DNA of 32,576 nt, from positions 1 through 32,576 of the forward strand of contig NZ_JAKRGC010000036.1 of the NCBI RefSeq assembly GCF_022347745.1, given 5' to 3'. Shown here piece by piece: positions 17,388 to 25,666 of this stretch. The DNA comes from Streptomyces sp. OfavH-34-F. GTDB lineage: Bacteria > Actinomycetota > Actinomycetes > Streptomycetales > Streptomycetaceae. Numbering within the stretch: position 1 is the first letter of the stretch; each line of letters begins with the position of its first letter. The position numbers were made by a program, and so were the translations under genes. The notes beneath the pieces are model-generated. The model was not told the DNA's origin, did no database searches, and was given only the letters and a program-made list of their open reading frames with translations.

Positions 17388-18274
17388 ACATCTCACCCCT
17401 CGCCGTCGTCAGCGGGGCCGCTGTCGGCGGCGGTCTGGCCCTGTTCGTCCGGACTCTGGCCCGCCCTCAGCCCGACCTCGGTGGAACTCTGCGGCGCCTG
17501 CACGGGACCGGTCCGCTCGCCGAGGACCGTGCCGCGCTGACCCAGGACGAACGGTGGGGCGCCTGGCTGCACCAGAATCTGCTCCGGGTACCGGGCGTGC
17601 GCATCCCGTACACGGACCTGGCTCTCGTCGGTCAGAGCCCGGCGAGGTTTCTGCTCACCAAGACCGCGCTCGCGCTGACCGGTCTGCTGCTGCCCGCCTT
17701 CTTCTTCACGGTCTGGGCCGTTCTGGGCTTCACCCCGCCGTTCTTCGTTCCGGGGTTCGTGTGCCTGGCGCTGGCCGCCCTGCTGTGGTTCGCCCCGGAC
17801 CTGGCCCTGCGCGACACCGCGCGTCGGGCCCGGGACGAGTTCCGGCAGGCGATCGCCGCCTACCTGGACCTGGTCGCCCTCGAACGGGCCGGGGACGCCG
17901 GGCCGAGCGAGGCGCTGGAACGGGCAGCCGCGATCGGCCGCGGCTGGGCCTTTCTGCGTCTCCAGGATGCCCTGCTCCAGGCCCGGGTGGACAAGGTGGC
18001 GCCCTGGGACTCCCTCAAGTCGCTGGGTGCGGAGCTGCGGTTGCCCGTGCTCGAGGACGTGGCCGACATCATGCGCCTCTCGGCACACGACGGAGCGGCC
18101 GTCTACACGACCTTGCGCGCCCGTGCGAAGTCCCTGCGCACCGAACTCATGAGCAAGGACGCGGAGGAAGCCAACGCCGCCAGCGAGCAGATGACGGCCC
18201 CCGGGGCGCTGCTCGCCGTCCTGATGATGCTGCTCATCGGGTTCCCCGCCGTCATTCGCATTCTCACCGGCTGA
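17384..18274 (+). CDS. TadC-like pilus platform protein (type II secretion F domain)
   Basis: A 296-residue inner-membrane protein with an N-terminal helix (about 3-25), a strongly hydrophobic pair (about 88-140), a cytoplasmic helical T2SSF domain (about 145-265) with FRQAIAAYLDLVALERAGD and DVADIMRLS, and a final membrane helix (about 272-293). It is the partner of TadB in the Flp pilus platform. The ATG at 17384 overlaps the tadB stop (ATGA). A 44-base gap follows before the pilin gene and contains the palindrome ACCGGCCGGT (18277-18286). Confidence 0.88.
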   Translation: MNISPLAVVSGAAVGGGLALFVRTLARPQPDLGGTLRRLHGTGPLAEDRAALTQDERWGAWLHQNLLRVPGVRIPYTDLALVGQSPARFLLTKTALALTGLLLPAFFFTVWAVLGFTPPFFVPGFVCLALAALLWFAPDLALRDTARRARDEFRQAIAAYLDLVALERAGDAGPSEALERAAAIGRGWAFLRLQDALLQARVDKVAPWDSLKSLGAELRLPVLEDVADIMRLSAHDGAAVYTTLRARAKSLRTELMSKDAEEANAASEQMTAPGALLAVLMMLLIGFPAVIRILTG

Positions 18275-18319
18275 TCACCGGCCGGTACCAACGAGCCGAG
18301 AGAAACGAAGGAAGAACAC

Positions 18320-18535
18320 ATGAAGAGCAGACTGCGCGAGATGGCCCCGCTGTTGGTGGTGCTCGATGTCCTGGCCGGCCGGTTGAGGAAGGCGCACGAG
18401 CAGCGCGACCGGGGTGATGTCAGTATCTCCACCGTCATCATCTGGGTGGCCGTCATAGCCGTCGCGGGCGGCATCGCCACCATCATCGGCGTCACGCTGT
18501 ACAACAAGTACTCGGCCCAGCTGACCGGGCTGTGA
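18320..18535 (+). CDS. Small Flp-like pilin candidate
   Basis: A 71-residue protein with a basic N-terminal leader of about 32 residues, then Gly-Asp-Val-Ser-Ile-Ser and one hydrophobic helix (about 37-60) with a short polar tail. Size, position between tadC and the tadE genes, and the leader-plus-helix layout make it the best candidate for the major Flp pilin. The Glu usually found at +5 of type IV prepilins is replaced by Ser, which is unusual. GGAAG lies about eight bases before the ATG, a strong Shine-Dalgarno that, with the preceding gap, suggests higher expression than the coupled neighbours. Confidence 0.78.
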   Translation: MKSRLREMAPLLVVLDVLAGRLRKAHEQRDRGDVSISTVIIWVAVIAVAGGIATIIGVTLYNKYSAQLTGL

Positions 18536-19002
18536 CCCCGAGTTCCGCAGGTCCGTCGAACGGCTCCCTGTCATGGCGGAGCCGTTCGAGGGCGTGGGCG
18601 AGCCGCCGGTTCCCCGGGCCGCGGCGAGGGGACTCCGGCGACGCCTCCATCGAGATGTCGATCATCCTGCCCGTCGTGGTGCTCCTCACGGTGATGATCG
18701 TGCAGGCGTGTGTGGCCTACTACGCCAAGCAGATCGCGCTCACCGCAGCTCGCGAGGGCGTCCAGGCGGCCACCGCGTACCAGTCCACCGACGCGGCGGG
18801 GGCCGGCCGTGCGCGCGCCGTACTGGACCGGGTCGCCGGCGGTTCCCTGCTCGCTCCCGGTGTCTCCACGGCGGGCAGTACCGAGGAGCGCGCCACGGTG
18901 ACCGTCACGGGCCGGGCGCCGTCCCTGCTGCCCGGCTTCGCCGGGATCAGGATCACCCAGAGCGCCTCCGCCCCGCGCGAACGCTGGACGGTGAAACCGT
19001 GA
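18532..19002 (+). CDS. TadE-like minor pilin
   Basis: A 156-residue protein with a basic, Arg/Ser-rich N-terminus of about 36 residues, the prepilin-type junction SG-DASIE with the conserved Glu at +5, and a hydrophobic helix (about 42-62) followed by a 90-residue extracellular domain. This is the TadE pattern of pseudopilins in Flp pilus loci. The start is the GTG at 18532, overlapping the upstream stop (GTGA); no other start lies before the prepilin motif. The N-terminal leader is long for TadE. Its stop overlaps the next gene by four bases (GTGA). Confidence 0.82.
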   Translation: MTPSSAGPSNGSLSWRSRSRAWASRRFPGPRRGDSGDASIEMSIILPVVVLLTVMIVQACVAYYAKQIALTAAREGVQAATAYQSTDAAGAGRARAVLDRVAGGSLLAPGVSTAGSTEERATVTVTGRAPSLLPGFAGIRITQSASAPRERWTVKP

Positions 19003-19451
19003 CCGGGGGCCGGGCCCGCCGGCTGGGACGTATGCGCCACGACGACCGGGGAAGTGCCGCGATCGAGGCGGCGTTGATCGCGCCGCCGCTGATCCTCTTC
19101 CTCCTGCTGGCCATCGCCGCGGGGCGCATCGTGATGGCCGGCCAGGTCGTCGACGCCGCCGCGGAGGATGCGGCCCGCCAGGCATCGATCTCCCGGGTGC
19201 CCGGTGAGGCCCGCGAGAGCGCGCTGGCCGCCGCCCGGGCCACCCTCACCGGCCAGGGCATCCACTGCGCGGCCACCAGCATCGACCTGGACACCTCCGG
19301 GCTGGGAGCCGGTACCGGGGAGGCCGCCACGGTGACCGCGACGGTGACCTGCCGGGTGGGCCTCTCCGACCTCGCCCTGCCCGGAGTGCCGGGTACCCAC
19401 ACCATGACCTCGACCTTCACGAGTGCCGTGAACCGCTACGTGGAGCGCTGA
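18999..19451 (+). CDS. Second TadE-like minor pilin
   Basis: A 150-residue protein with a short basic leader, the junction RG-SAAIE with Glu at +5, a membrane helix (about 26-50) and a C-terminal extracellular domain with two Cys residues (near 87 and 124) that could form a disulphide. The start is the GTG at 18999 in a GTGA overlap with the previous gene; an internal ATG at 19032 would shorten the leader. It shares one base with the next start (TGATG). Together with its two neighbours it makes a set of three pseudopilins. Confidence 0.82.
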   Translation: MTGGRARRLGRMRHDDRGSAAIEAALIAPPLILFLLLAIAAGRIVMAGQVVDAAAEDAARQASISRVPGEARESALAAARATLTGQGIHCAATSIDLDTSGLGAGTGEAATVTATVTCRVGLSDLALPGVPGTHTMTSTFTSAVNRYVER

Positions 19452-19897
19452 TGAATCACCGCCGCCCCATGCGTACGCGACTGCGCCAGGACACCGGCAG
19501 CGTCGCCCTGTACGCCGCTATCGTCATCGTCGGCATGCTCGTCATGATCGGCATTGCGGTCGACGGCGGCGGGAAGATGCGGGCCACCGAACGCGCCGAC
19601 GCGGTCGCCCAGGAGGCCGCGCGCACCGGCGGTCAGGAGATCGACGCCGGGCAGGCCATCACGGGCGAGAGCATCGTCGCCGATCCCGGTGCCGCACGCG
19701 CCGCGGCTCTCCGCTATCTCGCCGCGGCGGGCGCACGGGGCACGGTGGCCGTCTCCGACGACGGCAAGCGGCTCACCGTCACCGTCACCGGCACCTACCG
19801 CACCCGCTTCCTGCCCGTGCTCGGCGTCACCGAGATGCCCGTGTCCGGACACGCCTCCGCCGTACTCGTCCACGGCGTCCATGCTCCGGAGGGCTGA
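19451..19897 (+). CDS. TadG/TadE-like pilus assembly protein
   Basis: A 148-residue protein with a basic leader, the junction TG-SVALY, one membrane helix (about 20-40) and the phrase IAVDGGGKMRA just outside the membrane, a hallmark of TadG-type N-terminal regions. The long von Willebrand-type C-terminus found in some TadG proteins is absent. The +5 Glu is replaced by Tyr. The extracellular part (about 42-140) contains beta-rich VAVSDDGKRLTVTVTG. The start is the ATG at 19451 and the stop overlaps the next start by one base (TGATG). Confidence 0.8.
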   Translation: MNHRRPMRTRLRQDTGSVALYAAIVIVGMLVMIGIAVDGGGKMRATERADAVAQEAARTGGQEIDAGQAITGESIVADPGAARAAALRYLAAAGARGTVAVSDDGKRLTVTVTGTYRTRFLPVLGVTEMPVSGHASAVLVHGVHAPEG

Positions 19898-22800
19898 TGA
19901 CCGCTCGTCGTACCTCGCTCGCGGCCGACCTGCTGCGCTCACTGCTCAGCCTCGCCGGTCTCGTGGTCCTGCTGGCCGGGCTCCCGCTCGTCCTCTACGT
20001 CGCCGGCCGTGATCTGCTGCCGCTCGGCCTCGACAGCCTGACCTCACCCGCCGACCTGTTCACCCGTCAGGACACCGGCGGCCTTGCGCTCTTGGTCCTG
20101 ACCGGCATCGGATGGGCGGGGTGGGCCAGTTTCGCACTCGCCGTCCTTCTGGAGGTCCCCGCACAGCTGCGCGGCCGCTCGGCGCCCCGGCTGAGGGGGC
20201 TGCGGGTGAGCCAGCGGATGGCGGGGGCCCTGGTCGCCGGCGTGCTCGTACTGCTGCCCACCGCGGGCGGTGCGGTGGCCGCCCAGACGACCGCCACCAC
20301 CACCGCGTCCGTGAGCGCGTCCTCGACCCAGGACGGTGCCCACGCGCAGCGAAGCGCGCACGGTGCCGTGAAGGCCGAGGCCAAGACATCGCACCCGACG
20401 TACACCGTCCAGGACACCCGACCGGCCGACAGTCTGTGGAGCATCGCGCAGGACCGTCTGGGTGACGGCGAACGATGGACGGAGATCGCCGCTCTCAACG
20501 AGGGCCGCACCATGCCGGACGGCCGCACGTTCCATGCTGCGAACCCCATTCAGCCGGGCTGGGTCCTTCACCTCCCCAGCGGGGCCGAGGGCCCCGCGCC
20601 CAAGGCCGGAGAGACGGTCACCGTGCACCGGGGAGACACGTTGTCGCGGATCGCCGAGGAGCAGCTGGGCGACGCGGAGCGTTACACCGAGATCGTCCAG
20701 GCGAACGCCGGACGCGTCATGGACGAGGCGGGGCACAGGTTCACCGACCCGGATGTGATCCTCCCCGGCTGGAAGGTCGCCCTTCCCGGCCAGGACTCCG
20801 CGCCGCCCGCCGACACGGGCCCCGCCGGGACGGACCGGAGCCGTCCGGCATCACCGGAGCCGAGTGATACGCCGGAATCCTCGAAGCCCCACGGCACACC
20901 GAAATCCCCGGCACCCGCGCCGTCCTCGACGGCACCGTCCGCATCGGCGCCTGCCGCGCCTTCGCCGTCCGCGTCGTCCGGGCCGGCCAAGCCGGCGCCG
21001 GAGGCGTCGCCGGAGCGGCGGGACGTGGCAACCGGTACGCCGGGGCCCTCTGCGCGTGGCGAGTCGGCACCCCCCGCATCCTCTGCCGCCGATCCCGCAC
21101 ACTCCGTCTCGGACTCCTCCCCCATCGACGTCACCGCCCTCGCCACCTGGGGCGGCCTCCTCGCGGCTGGGCTCCTGTCCGCGCTCACCGTCAAACGCCT
21201 GCTCCAGCAGCGAAGGCGCCGCGACGGCCAGCGCATCGCGCTGCCCCGCGCCGCCGCCATGCCCACGCACCCGCGGGGGAGCGAGAGCCAGGACCCCCTG
21301 CTCAGCCATCTCGCCGAGGTGGAGCGCCGGATGCGCGCCACCGAGGCTCCCGAAGGCGTCGACCTCGTCGACCGCGCTCTCCGTACCCTCGCCCACCACG
21401 CGACAGCGGCGGGCGTGCCCCTGCCCGATCTGGCCGCCGTACGACTTACGCCGGCCGGCCTGGAACTGTGGCTGAACTCCCCCTCGCCTCCCCTGCCCCC
21501 GTTCAGCGCTGCCGGGCCCGCCCACTGGACCGTGGCGGCGGACGGCACGGGTCTGCTTCCGGCGGACGCCTGCCGCGAGGTCTGCGCCCCCTACCCCGCG
21601 CTCGTGACGCTCGGCCGCGACGAGGACGGCGCGCTGATCATGGCCGACCTGGAGGCCGTCGGGGTGCTGCTGCTCCCGGCGGACCCGGAAGCCTCCCGGC
21701 CCGTCCTGCGCGCGCTGGCGATCGAACTGGCCACCGCTTCCTGGAGCGACGATCTCGGCGTGCTCCTGAGCGGACTCGGCTCCGGCCTCGTCGCCATCGA
21801 GGAGGGATTCGGCCGGCTCACCGAGACAGACGATCCGGCGGCGGCCGTCGGAGAGGTGAGCGCCTGGGGACGGACCGTGCGTACCGCCCTCGCCGACGCC
21901 GGTGCCGCGTCCCTGCGGGTGGCCCGCAGCCGGCCCACGGGCGCGGAGGCGTGGACACCGCGCGTCGCACTCTGTGCCGGACCACTGTCACCCGAAGTGG
22001 TCGAGGCCGCCCGCGAGTTGCTCGACGCCCCGGCCTGTGCCGCGCTGATCACGGCAGCCGACTCGGACGCACTCCCCGGAGCAACCGTACTGCCGGGGCC
22101 CTCGGGGGGCATCGTGCGGCTGGCGGGGCGCCTGGTGCGCCTCGTGCCCCAGCACATCCCCGACGCCGACTACGAGGCCCTGCTCAAACTCTTCGGCATC
22201 ACCGCGGCCCCCGCGTCCGTGCCGCTCCCTGCGCCGCCACCGGCCAGGGAGGTGCCGACGCCGGCGACCGACGCGATTCCGGCCCCGGTCCCGGACCAGC
22301 CGGCCGACGCGGAGATCCCCGAGCCGTACGACATCGGCATCAACCTGCTCGGCGTCCCCGCGGTCACCGGTACGCGTCAGGAGCTCGCCCCGACAGCGGC
22401 CGGCCGACTGACGGAAATCGCCGCCTGGATCGCCCTCCACCCGGGAGCCGACACCGCGGCGCTCACCGACGGCATCTGGCCCGGCGGGGTGTCGGCGGCC
22501 TTCCGTACCGCCCAGCTGTCCGCGCTCCGCCGCTGGCTGGGGTCCGACTTCCAGCGTGGCGACACCTACCAATTCGCGGCCGGCACCGGAACGGACTGGC
22601 ACCGCTTCCAGGCACTCGCCCGGCGCGGACGCCTCAAGGGAGCGGACGGCGTACCGGATCTGACGGCGGCGCTGGAGCTCGTGCGGGGCCGCCCGTTCGA
22701 CGCGGTGCCGCCGCGGCGCTACGTCTGGGCCGAGTATCTGCGCCAGGACATGATCGCCGCCGTGGTGGACACGGCCACGCTCCTCGCTGAACTCCTTCTC

Positions 22801-23037
22801 GCCTCCGGGGAGCCGAAGGCCGCGCGGAAGGCGGCCGACAAGGGCCTGCTCGTCGAGCCCGCCGCAGAGCCGCTCCACCGCCTCGCGATCCGGGCGGCAG
22901 ACCTCACCGGCGACCACGAGGCCGTGGAACAGTACGCCCGCCGCGTCGACGAGCTCACCGACCTGCTCGGCACCGAGATGCAGCCGGAGACGGCAGAACT
23001 GCTCGGCGAAACGGCGCTGCGGCCCTCCCGGGGATGA
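19897..23037 (+). CDS. Transmembrane LysM-BTAD protein, candidate wall-sensing SARP-like regulator
   Basis: A 1046-residue protein, the last of the Tad operon. Three membrane helices (about 10-36, 60-86, 107-129) are followed by two LysM domains (about 168-228 and 240-297), a Pro/Ser/Ala linker (300-405), a fourth helix (411-432) and a cytoplasmic region. The C-terminus has a SARP-type winged-helix-like segment (about 805-900, with LTDGIWPGG and LSALRRWLG) and a BTAD domain (about 930-1040). Helix count places LysM outside and BTAD inside, so peptidoglycan contact could be transmitted to a DNA- or protein-binding module. DNA binding is not shown; BTAD may instead serve in protein assembly. 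A strong terminator follows. Confidence 0.88.
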   Translation: MTARRTSLAADLLRSLLSLAGLVVLLAGLPLVLYVAGRDLLPLGLDSLTSPADLFTRQDTGGLALLVLTGIGWAGWASFALAVLLEVPAQLRGRSAPRLRGLRVSQRMAGALVAGVLVLLPTAGGAVAAQTTATTTASVSASSTQDGAHAQRSAHGAVKAEAKTSHPTYTVQDTRPADSLWSIAQDRLGDGERWTEIAALNEGRTMPDGRTFHAANPIQPGWVLHLPSGAEGPAPKAGETVTVHRGDTLSRIAEEQLGDAERYTEIVQANAGRVMDEAGHRFTDPDVILPGWKVALPGQDSAPPADTGPAGTDRSRPASPEPSDTPESSKPHGTPKSPAPAPSSTAPSASAPAAPSPSASSGPAKPAPEASPERRDVATGTPGPSARGESAPPASSAADPAHSVSDSSPIDVTALATWGGLLAAGLLSALTVKRLLQQRRRRDGQRIALPRAAAMPTHPRGSESQDPLLSHLAEVERRMRATEAPEGVDLVDRALRTLAHHATAAGVPLPDLAAVRLTPAGLELWLNSPSPPLPPFSAAGPAHWTVAADGTGLLPADACREVCAPYPALVTLGRDEDGALIMADLEAVGVLLLPADPEASRPVLRALAIELATASWSDDLGVLLSGLGSGLVAIEEGFGRLTETDDPAAAVGEVSAWGRTVRTALADAGAASLRVARSRPTGAEAWTPRVALCAGPLSPEVVEAARELLDAPACAALITAADSDALPGATVLPGPSGGIVRLAGRLVRLVPQHIPDADYEALLKLFGITAAPASVPLPAPPPAREVPTPATDAIPAPVPDQPADAEIPEPYDIGINLLGVPAVTGTRQELAPTAAGRLTEIAAWIALHPGADTAALTDGIWPGGVSAAFRTAQLSALRRWLGSDFQRGDTYQFAAGTGTDWHRFQALARRGRLKGADGVPDLTAALELVRGRPFDAVPPRRYVWAEYLRQDMIAAVVDTATLLAELLLASGEPKAARKAADKGLLVEPAAEPLHRLAIRAADLTGDHEAVEQYARRVDELTDLLGTEMQPETAELLGETALRPSRG

Positions 23038-23043
23038 CGCCGC

Positions 23044-23080
23044 TGTCGGTGCCGCCACGGCCTGCCCGGCGGCACCGGCA
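23044..23080. terminator. Strong bidirectional hairpin between convergent genes
   Basis: A 13-base-pair stem with one G-T wobble (arms 23044-23056 and 23068-23080) and an 11-base loop sits seven bases after the LysM-BTAD stop and 21 bases beyond the end of the opposing 790-residue gene. It likely terminates both transcripts. Confidence 0.7.
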
Positions 23081-23101
23081 GCAAGCCGGCCCACGCTGCG
23101 G

Positions 23102-25474
23102 TTACTCGCGCCCCTCCGCGCCACCGAGCCCGGACGGGCCCGCGCCCGGCCGCGCCGACGGGTGCGGAAGCGTTGCCTCCGATGTCCGGGACGCCTTCGG
23201 GCCGGCACCGCCGGCGGAACCCCCGGGCCCGGCTTCGGCAGCCGCCGCCCCCCGGCCCAGAACGGCGTGCCTGACGGCGTCCGCACCCTCGGCGTCGATC
23301 TGCCCGGCCGCCTTCGCACGCGCGTGGGGCCGCTGCGCCGGAAGGATCACGGACAGGGCTTCCGCGACATGCCTGCTCGTGGTGGGCGACCCGTCCGGGG
23401 CGATGTTGCCGATCCTGCGCAGGACGTCGTTGGCCGCTGTCACCTCCTTCAGGGAGGAGGCCAGCTTTCCCTGTTCATCGGCCGTCAGGCTGACGAGCCG
23501 CAGGTCGTGCACGCAACGCGCCTTGAAGCCCTGGTCGGTGAGTACGCTCCGGAGCGCCTCGGTGACCGCCCTGCCCCGGTCCTCGGGGGCCGCCTCGTAC
23601 GCTGCGGACAGGACGGCGGGGTCCAGCGCCCCCGCAGGCTCCCGGCCCGGCTGCGCGGCGAGGTGGTACCCCGCGTTCTCGTACGCGCCGCGCACCGCGG
23701 CGTCCTCGGGATGGACGAGGCCGCTGAGGGCGTGCGTGATCGCCCCGTACCGTCGGGAGGCGAGCTCCCAGTCGGTCGTGTCTACCGCCGCCCACCGGTT
23801 GACCTGGTCCGCGTAGTACTCGCTCGCCCGCCAGGCATCCTCACCCCAGGAGGGAGCGAACGCCTGCGCCATACCGGTCAACTCACCGCTCTCCACCAGG
23901 CGGTCGATCCGGTCCACCCCCACCGAGATGTATCCCGGGTAGTAGACGGTGACCGGCTCGGCCTCCACGTCCTCGGGCTCGGGCAGGGCAGGGCCGAACT
24001 CCACTCGCCGGACCGTCATCAGGGCAGGAGGATGGACCTCGCCCGTCCTGTCGAACTGCTTGACGGGGCGCCCGGACGCGTAGAACCTCTTGCTCCCGTC
24101 CGGCTCCTCGGCCACGCGGCTCTCGCCGAACGACCACTTCGCCCAGTAGAGCTGCCAGCGCGTCCCCTTGTCCGCGACGTGTTCCTGCGCCTGGAAGTAG
24201 ACCGTCGGTACCCCGAGGCAGATGGCGCTCTCGAGCGCTCCGCTCTCGATCCCCACCTGAACGACATCGGCGTCCGTGTTGAGGTAGTGGAGGAACAGCG
24301 CCTGTTCGCCGTGCGTGAGGGCTGTGCCGCCGTTCTTCTCCGCGGCCCAGAAACGGATCAGTGACTCGCTGTCGACGCCGTCGAGCACTCCTTCCCGCTC
24401 GAAGGCGGCACGGAGTTCCGGACGCCCCTTGAAGAGGTCGTCACCGATGAGCAGGATTCTGCGGTCCGGGTCGGTGGCGCGCAGCGTTTCGATCGTCTGC
24501 TTGAGTATCTCCGGCTTCGTGTCCATGAAGGCGGCGTTGTCGCGGTTGTCGCGCACCCACAGCAACGCGTACTTCGGAAGGTCCCCAGAAGCCGGTGTGG
24601 CACTGTCGCCCAGCATGACCTGGCGCACCACGGCACGCGCCCGGGCTTCGCGCCGCGCACCGAACTCGCCCGTGCCCCTGGTTCCGGCGACGATGGCCGC
24701 CCGCGCGTCGAGAGGGGATTCTCGGATGACCGGCAGCGCGTGGATGTGTGAGCGACGGAATTTCGTCCGGCGGTAATGCACGTCGTACGGCTGGTCATCG
24801 TAGGAGAGCCGAATGCGGTGCGGCTCGATGCTGTATTCGTTGATGAACCGACGCCGTGTGGCCAGAGCCTCGCGAAGGGGGTCGACGTAGATGTCGGAGA
24901 GGTCGTGCAGGAACTCTCCTTCGCTCTCCGCCACGGAAGTCCTGCCGCGCTGGGCGCGCCACACCGCGACGGCGTTGCCCTGTTCCCGGGTCACTCCTTC
25001 CGGCAGCACACCCAGATACGTGATGCTCTGGTCCTCCGCTTCCAACAGCAGGCGCTTGAGCCGCCCCTCCGGCTCGTAGGTGACTTCGAGCGTGGTCTCC
25101 GGATCGAGGATCAGAGCCGCGGAGTGGATGTACAGCTCGCCCCGCTGCCACTCGTACATACGCAGGTTCTTGCGGTCCAGGTTGCCGCCGACGTACGACG
25201 GCTCGTAGGCCGTCCCGCGGAACTCCTGCTCCTGCAACCGGTGGATCGCGCCCTGCGGGTCGACCACCACCTGTTCCCGTATGCGACGGGTGAATTCAGC
25301 GAAGTTCCGCTCCAGGCCGTCCCACTCGGCGATCTTCTCCGCAGGCGCCGTGTACGGCGAGGGGATGCCCCGCCCGGTGGCCGCGATCTCGGACACCGGC
25401 AGGTCCTCGTAATGAACCTCGGCAGCGCGGAAGATGCTGGAGGGCAGCTCGCCCGGGGACCGGTCGTTCGCCAT
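23102..25474 (-). CDS. Large protein of unknown function with a GT-B-like core
   Basis: A 790-residue protein that I do not recognise. It has no signal peptide or membrane helix. Residues 1-290 are mixed alpha/beta with a basic stretch RRRFINEY. Residues 300-440 alternate strands and helices like the nucleotide-sugar half of GT-B glycosyltransferases: YALLWVRDNRDN, RRILLIGDD, then VVQVGIESGALESAICLG and PTVYFQ. Residues 500-740 are helical, and the last 50 are Gly/Ala/Pro-rich and probably disordered. The ATG at 25474 follows GAGGAG at nine bases and is preferred to a GTG at 25528. A glycosyltransferase or sugar-nucleotide-binding role is inference only. It is divergent from the WD40 gene. 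Confidence 0.8.
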   Translation of the reverse strand: MANDRSPGELPSSIFRAAEVHYEDLPVSEIAATGRGIPSPYTAPAEKIAEWDGLERNFAEFTRRIREQVVVDPQGAIHRLQEQEFRGTAYEPSYVGGNLDRKNLRMYEWQRGELYIHSAALILDPETTLEVTYEPEGRLKRLLLEAEDQSITYLGVLPEGVTREQGNAVAVWRAQRGRTSVAESEGEFLHDLSDIYVDPLREALATRRRFINEYSIEPHRIRLSYDDQPYDVHYRRTKFRRSHIHALPVIRESPLDARAAIVAGTRGTGEFGARREARARAVVRQVMLGDSATPASGDLPKYALLWVRDNRDNAAFMDTKPEILKQTIETLRATDPDRRILLIGDDLFKGRPELRAAFEREGVLDGVDSESLIRFWAAEKNGGTALTHGEQALFLHYLNTDADVVQVGIESGALESAICLGVPTVYFQAQEHVADKGTRWQLYWAKWSFGESRVAEEPDGSKRFYASGRPVKQFDRTGEVHPPALMTVRRVEFGPALPEPEDVEAEPVTVYYPGYISVGVDRIDRLVESGELTGMAQAFAPSWGEDAWRASEYYADQVNRWAAVDTTDWELASRRYGAITHALSGLVHPEDAAVRGAYENAGYHLAAQPGREPAGALDPAVLSAAYEAAPEDRGRAVTEALRSVLTDQGFKARCVHDLRLVSLTADEQGKLASSLKEVTAANDVLRRIGNIAPDGSPTTSRHVAEALSVILPAQRPHARAKAAGQIDAEGADAVRHAVLGRGAAAAEAGPGGSAGGAGPKASRTSEATLPHPSARPGAGPSGLGGAEGRE

Positions 25475-25570
25475 GGCGTCGTACTCCTCACTCCGCGCCT
25501 CGCCGGGCGGCGCCGGCCGGGTCGGCACGATGCGGAACCATCAACTCCGTTGGGGTGCCGACCGATTGCC

Positions 25571-25584
25571 TGGACGATCGTCCA
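25571..25584. promoter_or_regulatory. 14-base perfect palindrome, candidate operator
   Basis: TGGACGATCGTCCA is a complete inverted repeat without spacer, the form expected for a homodimeric repressor site. It lies 97 bases upstream of the minus-strand 790-residue gene and about 330 bases before the WD40 gene, next to the AT-rich promoter-like stretch. No regulator gene is adjacent. Confidence 0.45.
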
Positions 25585-25606
25585 ACGCTATTGCACACAA
25601 GTAAAC

Positions 25607-25636
25607 TTGACGCATCGTACACCTGCGCGATGTATC
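25607..25636 (+). promoter_or_regulatory. Weak candidate plus-strand promoter
   Basis: TTGACG (25607-25612) matches the -35 consensus well; TGTATC (25631-25636) at 18 bases is a poor -10. It could drive the small ORF at 25667 and the WD40 gene. Confidence 0.25.
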
Positions 25637-25666
25637 GTCGGCGCGGAGCGGAAGAAGGACGACTTG

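Noticed and set aside
21988..23319. 443-codon minus-strand frame across the LysM-BTAD C-terminus and the terminator
   Set aside because: It is antisense to the BTAD domain and passes through the terminator hairpin; no domain or ribosome binding site.
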